A DNA stretch of 64,000 nucleotides from Ferrovibrio sp041906005 (GTDB taxonomy: Bacteria; Pseudomonadota; Alphaproteobacteria; Ferrovibrionales; Ferrovibrionaceae). The notes under the pieces were generated by a model that ran no database searches, had not been told where the DNA came from, and worked only from the letters and a program-made list of their open reading frames with translations. The position numbers were made by a program, and so were the translations under genes. This document shows positions 59,054 through 64,000 of the stretch, one piece after another. The stretch lies in contig NZ_JAYRJY010000001.1 in assembly GCF_041906005.1 (NCBI RefSeq), positions 806,001 through 870,000 of the forward strand, read 5' to 3'. The number at the start of each line of letters is the position of its first letter. Position 1 is the first letter of the stretch.

Positions 59054-60241
59054 TTATGCCAGCAGTTTCGCCAGCAGGCCGTCCAGCACCGCACGGCCCT
59101 CTTTCGTCGCCACGATCTTTTCCGGCGTACGGATCAGCAGGCCCGCTTCTTCCAGCGGCGCACTGCGTTCGGGCGGCACCACGGTATCGAGATCGAGGCC
59201 ACAGGCAGCGCGGAAGTTTTCCGCGTAAACCCCTTCGGTCAGGCGCAGGCCCATCATCAGCGCCTCTTCCGCGCGCTCCTGCGCCGAAACCACCGTCAAG
59301 CTGTCGCGGCCCTCGCCCTGCCGCTCCACCTGCTCCAGCCAGGCTTCCGGCTTGCGCCGGTTTTGGATCGCCTGCCAACCCTCACGGCCCCGCAGCCGCG
59401 CATGGGCACCCGGGCCAAGGCCGAGATACTGCCCGCTGCGCCAGTAGACCAGGTTGTGCCGGCTTTCCCCACCGGGGCGGGCATGATTGGAAATCTCGTA
59501 GGCCGGCAGGCCGGCCTGCTCCATGATCTCCTGCGTCAGGTCATAGAGTGCGGCCTGCGCGTCATTATCCATCGGCTTCAGCGCACCACGCGCAACCGCA
59601 CCGGCGAAGCCGGTATTGGGTTCGATGGTCAGCGTGTAAAGCGAAAGATGATCGCCGGCCAAAGCCAGCGCCTCGTCCAGTTCCGCACGCCAGCTCTCTG
59701 CTGTCTGGCCCGGACGGGCATAGATGAGGTCGAAGGAATAACGCGGCACCGCTTTCCGCGCGACTTCGATGGCCCTGCGCGCTTCGCCTGCATCATGGGC
59801 GCGCCCGAGGAATTTCAGCGCGGCCTCGTCAAAGCTCTGCACGCCGATGGACAGACGGTTGATGCCGGCGGCCGCGAAATCGGCGAATTTACCGGCCTCG
59901 GCCGAATTCGGATTGGCTTCCAGCGTGATCTCGACATCCTCGGCAAAGCCCCAGTGCCAGCGCGCCGCGTCGAGAATGCCGGCAACCGTCTCCGGCGGCA
60001 TCAGCGACGGCGTGCCACCGCCGAAGAAGACCGAAGTGATCTTCTCGCCGGCGCCAACCCCGGCAGCGGCGTAATGCGCCAGCTCGGCCTGATACGCGAC
60101 ATGCCAGCGCGCGGTGTCGATCGTCTCGCGCACATGGGAATTGAAATCGCAATAGGGACATTTCGAGACGCAGAACGGCCAATGCACGTACAGGCCGAAG
60201 CCGCGTCGCGGAGTGCCGCTGTCAGTGCCGGAAGCACGCAT
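59054..60241 (-). CDS. hemW: Radical SAM haem chaperone HemW
   Basis: The 395-residue protein starts MRASGTDSGTPRRGFGLYVH and has the radical-SAM cluster motif C-x3-C-x2-C in 'CVSKCPYCDFNSH'. It has the HemN-like 'FFGGGTPSLM', 'NPNSAEAGKFADFAAAGINRLSIGVQSFD' in pieces, and the C-terminal HemW domain. HemW inserts haem into respiratory enzymes rather than oxidising coproporphyrinogen; the extra Cys of true HemN is missing. It overlaps rdgB by 20 bases and lies last in the rph-rdgB-hemW cluster common in alphaproteobacteria. Confidence 0.92.
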   Translation of the reverse strand: MRASGTDSGTPRRGFGLYVHWPFCVSKCPYCDFNSHVRETIDTARWHVAYQAELAHYAAAGVGAGEKITSVFFGGGTPSLMPPETVAGILDAARWHWGFAEDVEITLEANPNSAEAGKFADFAAAGINRLSIGVQSFDEAALKFLGRAHDAGEARRAIEVARKAVPRYSFDLIYARPGQTAESWRAELDEALALAGDHLSLYTLTIEPNTGFAGAVARGALKPMDNDAQAALYDLTQEIMEQAGLPAYEISNHARPGGESRHNLVYWRSGQYLGLGPGAHARLRGREGWQAIQNRRKPEAWLEQVERQGEGRDSLTVVSAQERAEEALMMGLRLTEGVYAENFRAACGLDLDTVVPPERSAPLEEAGLLIRTPEKIVATKEGRAVLDGLLAKLLA

Positions 60242-60845
60242 CGATCAATTGCCTGAAAGCCAGCGCGCGGTGGCTGATCGCATGCTTTTCCTCGGGCGGC
60301 ATCTCGCCGAAGCTGCGATTGCCGAAGCCAACCTCGCTCTCTGGCAGGAACATCGGATCGTAACCGAAGCCGTAGCTGCCACGCGGCGGCCAGATCAGCC
60401 GGCCATGCACCACGCCTTCGAAGCTCTCCACATGGCCATCGGGCCAGGCGAGCGACAGCGCACAAACGAACTGGGCGCGGAAGGGCGGCTCGATGCCCTT
60501 CTCCTGCACGGCGCGCCACACCTTGTCCATGGCGTAATTGAAGTCCTTCTTCGGCCCGGCCCAGCGCGCCGAGTAAATGCCGGGTGCGCCATCCAGCGCA
60601 TCGACGCTCATGCCGGAATCATCGGCCAGCGCCGGCAGGCCCGCACCACGCGCCGAGGCCAGGGCCTTCAGTTCGGCATTCGCCACGAAGGTCTCACCGG
60701 TTTCTTCCGGCTCGGGCAGACCAAGCTCGCCGGCCGACACCGCCTGCACGGCAAATGGCGCCAGCAGGTCGGCGATCTCGCGCAGCTTGCCGGCATTATG
60801 GCTGGCGATCACCAGCCGGCCGCCGTCGAAAGGACGCCGAGCCAT
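60222..60845 (-). CDS. rdgB: Non-canonical purine NTP pyrophosphatase (RdgB/HAM1)
   Basis: The 207-residue protein has the HAM1 signatures 'LVIASHNAGKLREIADLL', 'LADDSGMSVDALDGAPGIYSARWAG' in pieces and 'GYGFDPMF' in the form 'YGFGYDPMFLPE', and 'SHRALAF' near the end. It removes dITP and XTP from the nucleotide pool. It starts 5 bases after the rph stop and runs into hemW, so the three are translationally coupled. Confidence 0.93.
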   Translation of the reverse strand: MARRPFDGGRLVIASHNAGKLREIADLLAPFAVQAVSAGELGLPEPEETGETFVANAELKALASARGAGLPALADDSGMSVDALDGAPGIYSARWAGPKKDFNYAMDKVWRAVQEKGIEPPFRAQFVCALSLAWPDGHVESFEGVVHGRLIWPPRGSYGFGYDPMFLPESEVGFGNRSFGEMPPEEKHAISHRALAFRQLIDACFRH

Positions 60846-60850
60846 GGCGC

Positions 60851-61579
60851 TTACTTTCCCAGGGTTTGGCCCAGGGCCTGACGCTGCAGGGCCATCAATT
60901 CGGTGATGCCGCTTTTGGCCAGCTTGAGCATTGCCGCGAACTGGTCTTCCGAAAAGGGATCCTTCTCGGCCGTGCCCTGCACTTCCACGATCGCTCCGGT
61001 ATCGGTCAGCACGAAATTGGCATCGGCCTGCGCGGTGGAATCTTCCGCGTAATCAAGATCGAGCACCGGCTGGCCGTCGCACAGGCCGCAGCTCACCGCG
61101 CCGACCTGCCCCACCAGCGGGATCTGCGCGATGGCGCCATCCTTCACCAGCTTGGCAAAGGCGTAATGCAATGCGACCCAGGAACCGGTGATCGCCGCCG
61201 TGCGCGTACCGCCATCGGCCTGCAGCACGTCGCAATCCAGGCGAATCTGCCGTTCGCCGAAGCCAGACAGGTTGGTGACCGCGCGCAGGCTGCGGCCGAC
61301 CAGACGCTGGATTTCCTGGGTGCGGCCCGACTGCTTGCCGCGCGAAGCCTCGCGTTCGGTGCGCGAATGGGTCGAGCGCGGCAGCATGCCGTATTCCGCC
61401 GTCACCCAGCCACGGCCGGTATTGCGCAGGAAGGGCGGCACCTTTTCTTCCACCGTGGCGGCGCAGAGGACATGGGTCTCGCCGAATTTCACCAGACAGG
61501 ACCCTTCGGCGTATTTGGCAAAGCCCGGCTCCAGACGGATCGGACGCAACTGGTCGGCTTTGCGGCCGCTCGGACGCAT
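60851..61579 (-). CDS. rph: Ribonuclease PH
   Basis: From ATG 61579 (AGGAG 6 bases upstream) the 242-residue protein begins MRPSGRKADQLRPIRLEPGF and carries 'EYGMLPRSTHSRTERE', 'GRTQEIQRLVGRSLRAV' and 'DCDVLQADGGTRTAAITG'. It is a phosphate-dependent 3'-5' exonuclease that trims tRNA 3' ends. The open frame continues far upstream to 63139 only as an antisense shadow of the barrel-protein gene. It heads the rph-rdgB-hemW cluster. Confidence 0.93.
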   Translation of the reverse strand: MRPSGRKADQLRPIRLEPGFAKYAEGSCLVKFGETHVLCAATVEEKVPPFLRNTGRGWVTAEYGMLPRSTHSRTEREASRGKQSGRTQEIQRLVGRSLRAVTNLSGFGERQIRLDCDVLQADGGTRTAAITGSWVALHYAFAKLVKDGAIAQIPLVGQVGAVSCGLCDGQPVLDLDYAEDSTAQADANFVLTDTGAIVEVQGTAEKDPFSEDQFAAMLKLAKSGITELMALQRQALGQTLGK

Positions 61580-61653
61580 GGGTATCTCCTCGCGAATAAG
61601 TCTGAAAATCGAGGGTTGTTCTAGTCGATCCGGCCAGCAGGAACAAGCCATGC

Positions 61654-61689
61654 TTGACAGGCCATCCCCGCAGACTAGAAGCAATCTAG
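61654..61689 (+). promoter_or_regulatory. Promoter with overlapping palindrome before the barrel-protein gene
   Basis: TTGACA (61654-61659) is followed after 16 bases by TAGAAG (61676-61681). The possible -10 overlaps the perfect dyad CTAGA-AGCAA-TCTAG (61675-61689), which would make a repressor site. Confidence 0.45.
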
Positions 61690-61741
61690 CCTTTTGCACT
61701 CCAGTCGACCAGCCGCCGCCAGAAAAGCCCGGAGTAATGCG

Positions 61742-63208
61742 ATGTCCCGCCGCCTGTTTTTGCCATCTGCCCTGCTTGCCGTCTGCTGCGTGGCCCTGCC
61801 CGCCATGGCGGCAGACGACGATCATGAGGCCCGCGGCCTCACCCATTCGATCGGCGAGCTCGACCTGACCCTGACGCTGGATGCCGGCTTCGGCCTGTTC
61901 AGCGTCGCCAATGCCCAGCACGGCCTGGGCAGCCAGGCCCTTGGCAGCAGCGAACGGGCCGGCGGCCGCGCCATGAGCGAAGGCTATCTCGCACCGGGCC
62001 TTGCCGCTGACTGGCATCTGGGCGACAGCAGCCTGTATGGCGGTTTCAAACTGGTGGGCAGCGCCACCCGCGGGCAGGGCGATGCGCAGCGCAACTCTTC
62101 CACCAGCGACCGGCCCGAAGCGCTGGACATCGAGGATGCCTACCTGGGTTGGAAATCCGGCATCACCTTCGCGCGCCTGGGCGAGGATGCCGTCGATCTC
62201 TCGCTCGGCCGCCAGCCGTTTTCCGTGGGCGACGGCTTCCTGCTGATGGATGGCACGGCGGAAGGCCAGCGCCGCGCTGCCTATGTGCTGGGACCGCGCT
62301 CCAGCTTCGATCGCACCGCCATCGTCCGGCTCAATACCGAGCCGGTACGCGCCGATATTTTCCACCTGGAGGGCAATGTCGACCAGGATTTCATGCGCGC
62401 GGGCGATGCCGCCGCCACCAGCCTGTATGGCGGCAACATCGAATGGTTCGCCTCCGGCCACAAGGATCACGGCCGTTTCGAGTATGAAGAGCGCCTGTGG
62501 TATGTCGGCCTCACCGCGCTTACGGTCTACGAGGCCGATACCGGCGTTTCCGCCAACCGCAAGGGCCTGGATGTCTATGCCCTGCGCAGCGGCGGCGCCT
62601 TGCTCAGCGGGCTGGGCGAGGGCTGGCAGGATTTCGCGCTGTATTCCGAACTGGGCCTGCAGCGGAACGGCGATACCGGTCGCAAGAGCCGTGCCCATGC
62701 CTGGTATGTCGAGCCGCAATATACACTCTCGGCCCTGCCCTGGACGCCACGCATCAGCTACCGCTATGCCCATTTCAGCGGCGATAATAATTCCAATGAC
62801 GGTCGCAACACCGCCTGGGACTCGCTCTTTACCGGTGGCGGCCCCCGCGGTTTCGGCACCTGGGACCTGGGCGAGATCTACACGCGCTACACGCCCAACG
62901 GCAATTCCAACCTGAACAGCCACATGCTGCATGTGAAGCTGCAGCCCCTGGAGGAGCTTGGCCTCGGTGCGGTGCTGTACCGGCATTTCTTCGACAAGCC
63001 CGACACCGCCAACGGCGTCACCTCGGACGATCTGCTCACCGAGCTGAACGTCTATGCCGAATGGGCAACCCCCGTGAAAGGCTTGAGCGTCACCGGCCTG
63101 CTGGGCGCGGCCAAGGCCGGCGACGGCCGCCGCCAGCAACTCGGGACCTCAGACGCCACTGACCGCACCACGTATCTGGGCCAGGTGGTGTTCGGTTACT
63201 CGTTCTAG
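61742..63208 (+). CDS. Outer-membrane barrel protein, AlgE/porin-like
   Basis: From ATG 61742 (GGAG 8 bases upstream) the 488-residue protein has a signal peptide (MSRRLFLPSALLAVCCVALP then AMAADDD). Alternating beta-strand patterns follow ('SLYGGFKLVGSATRGQ', 'VDLSLGRQPFSVGDGFLLMDG' in pieces, 'RISYRYAHFSGDNN') and it ends 'TYLGQVVFGYSF' with a C-terminal Phe. The 'GRQPFSVGDGF' segment recalls the alginate-export (AlgE) domain. No polysaccharide genes are present, so a general or specific channel is the safer call. It overlaps the convergent antiporter gene by 4 bases. Confidence 0.75.
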   Translation: MSRRLFLPSALLAVCCVALPAMAADDDHEARGLTHSIGELDLTLTLDAGFGLFSVANAQHGLGSQALGSSERAGGRAMSEGYLAPGLAADWHLGDSSLYGGFKLVGSATRGQGDAQRNSSTSDRPEALDIEDAYLGWKSGITFARLGEDAVDLSLGRQPFSVGDGFLLMDGTAEGQRRAAYVLGPRSSFDRTAIVRLNTEPVRADIFHLEGNVDQDFMRAGDAAATSLYGGNIEWFASGHKDHGRFEYEERLWYVGLTALTVYEADTGVSANRKGLDVYALRSGGALLSGLGEGWQDFALYSELGLQRNGDTGRKSRAHAWYVEPQYTLSALPWTPRISYRYAHFSGDNNSNDGRNTAWDSLFTGGGPRGFGTWDLGEIYTRYTPNGNSNLNSHMLHVKLQPLEELGLGAVLYRHFFDKPDTANGVTSDDLLTELNVYAEWATPVKGLSVTGLLGAAKAGDGRRQQLGTSDATDRTTYLGQVVFGYSF

Positions 63209-64000
63209 GCTGCGGCCGGTCCCGAATCCGGCGACGCGGCGGCAGGGAACCGCTCGATCATGGCGCGTGCGATCTCGCGCTCGCCCATGATTACTGTCGT
63301 CGCGCCATGGCCCGTGAGGTGATCGACTTCGGCATCGGCATGGGCACGGGCGATGATATCCAGCGCCGGATTGATCCCGCGCGCCACCTGCACCACGGCA
63401 CCAGCCTCGAACACATTCGGGATGGCGAGGATCAGCTGCCGCGCCTGCGCCAGATTCGCAGCGGCCAGCACATCCGCGCGGGTGGCGTTGCCGGCCAGCA
63501 CTTCAACGCCCTGCTCACGTAAATCCTTCACCCGCTTGTCGACATCCTCGATGACGAGGAATGGAATTCCACGGTCGCGCAGAGCCGTGCCGACCAGGCT
63601 ACCGACCCGGCCGTAACCGATCAGCACCACATGGTCGCGCAGCGCGGTAGGCTGCGGGGTGGTCTCGGGATCGGGCACGGCGGCGGAAGCCTGTCCGCTG
63701 GGCTCAGGCACGGCCTGCCCGGCATCCTGCCCGCTCAGCCGCCGCTCCAGCCGCGGTTTCAGCCATTCAATGCCGGCGAAGGCCAGCGGGTTAAGCAGGA
63801 TCGACAGGATGGCGCCGACCAGGATCAGGTCGCGGCCTTCCGGAGGCAGCAGTTTCATTTCCACGCCCAGCGCGGCGAGGATGAAGGAGAATTCGCCAAT
63901 CTGCGCCAGGCTGGCCGAGATCAGCAGCGCGGTGTTCAGCGGGTGGCGGAAGGCCAGCACGATCAGGAAGGCGGCCAGAGACTTGCCGATCACGATGATG
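63205..64000 (-). CDS. KefB/YbaL-like cation:proton antiporter (partial)
   Basis: The C-terminal part (about 265 residues) of a CPA2-family antiporter runs off the right edge of the window; the frame is open to 64000. Membrane segments 'FLIVLAFRHPLNTALLISASLAQIGEFSFILAA' in pieces and 'LILVGAILSILLNPLAF' are followed by a TrkA-N Rossmann domain ('HVVLIGYGRVGSLVG', then 'AGNATRADVLAAANL'). Such proteins exchange potassium for protons under NAD(H) or glutathione control, as YbaL/KefB do. The apparent start at 63993 is internal. Confidence 0.9.
   Translation of the reverse strand, partial: IIVIGKSLAAFLIVLAFRHPLNTALLISASLAQIGEFSFILAALGVEMKLLPPEGRDLILVGAILSILLNPLAFAGIEWLKPRLERRLSGQDAGQAVPEPSGQASAAVPDPETTPQPTALRDHVVLIGYGRVGSLVGTALRDRGIPFLVIEDVDKRVKDLREQGVEVLAGNATRADVLAAANLAQARQLILAIPNVFEAGAVVQVARGINPALDIIARAHADAEVDHLTGHGATTVIMGEREIARAMIERFPAAASPDSGPAAA

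Noticed and set aside
60851..63139. 762-residue leftward open frame
   Set aside because: The real gene is rph (ATG 61579). The upstream part is antisense to the outer-membrane barrel gene.

Overview
This 64 kb window is GC-rich, densely coded chromosomal DNA that reads as an alphaproteobacterium, most likely near Rhodospirillales. The taxonomic markers are the C4-pathway 5-aminolevulinate synthase (38948-40162), the cell-cycle regulator TrcR/DUF1013 (13672-14325), DUF1192 (12221-12397), DUF3309 (42197-42355) and a palindromic intergenic repeat of the alphaproteobacterial 'MAGTRP' type (58983-59041). I see no rRNA, tRNA, CRISPR array, insertion sequence, integrase or phage gene, so most of the window looks like stable core chromosome. 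Organism placement is inference from gene content.

Layout. 1-1.4 kb: end of an ABC exporter ATPase and a paraoxonase-like protein. 1.4-9.2 kb (leftward): a MotA/MotB-like channel pair with a DUF3574 protein, an OmpA-like protein, suhB, thiE, an alpha/beta hydrolase and metY, the last behind a promoter and attenuator-like leader. 9.3-12.2 kb: a TetR regulator with a tiny upstream ORF and a downstream nested palindrome, a hypothetical protein, and divergent azoR/LysR. 12.2-18.6 kb: DUF1192, quinone oxidoreductase, trcR and a four-gene Dpp-type ABC importer without a binding protein. 18.6-24.4 kb (leftward): aspartate aminotransferase, a ribbon-helix-helix protein and RND pump 1. 24.8-28.1 kb: an orphan NMT1-type binding protein, MFS and EamA transporters. 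28.1-32.4 kb (leftward): an internally duplicated methyltransferase, ettA and a histone-deacetylase-like amidohydrolase. 32.7-37.0 kb: RND pump 2. 37.0-42.2 kb: an Hpt protein facing a receiver without phosphoacceptor, a flavin reductase, hemA, a small P-loop protein, ompW and chorismate mutase. 42.2-46.8 kb (leftward): DUF3309, a BON lipoprotein, SDR, MBL hydrolase and acyl-CoA dehydrogenase. 46.9-53.3 kb: tsaC, an FAD oxidoreductase, a RibD-like reductase, and a TAXI-TRAP importer. 53.3-64 kb: RND pump 3, DUF2855, the hemW-rdgB-rph cluster, an outer-membrane barrel protein and a truncated KefB-like antiporter.

Themes. Envelope transport dominates: three complete RND adaptor/permease pairs, none with an outer-membrane channel gene beside it, plus ABC, TRAP, MFS and EamA systems. 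Regulatory DNA is unusually readable: a perfect TTGAT-N4-ATCAA FNR-type box before ompW, a perfect GGAAC-N16-CGTT general-stress promoter before the BON/DUF3309 pair, a perfect TGTGA-N6-TCACA box abutting a second palindrome before RND pump 3, and a terminator placed between the TRAP binding-protein and permease genes. I found no clear defence island or wholly new multi-gene system. The best unexplained items are the pseudo-receiver/Hpt pair, the small secretion-ATPase-like P-loop protein, the tandem methyltransferase, the metY leader and the TetR region.
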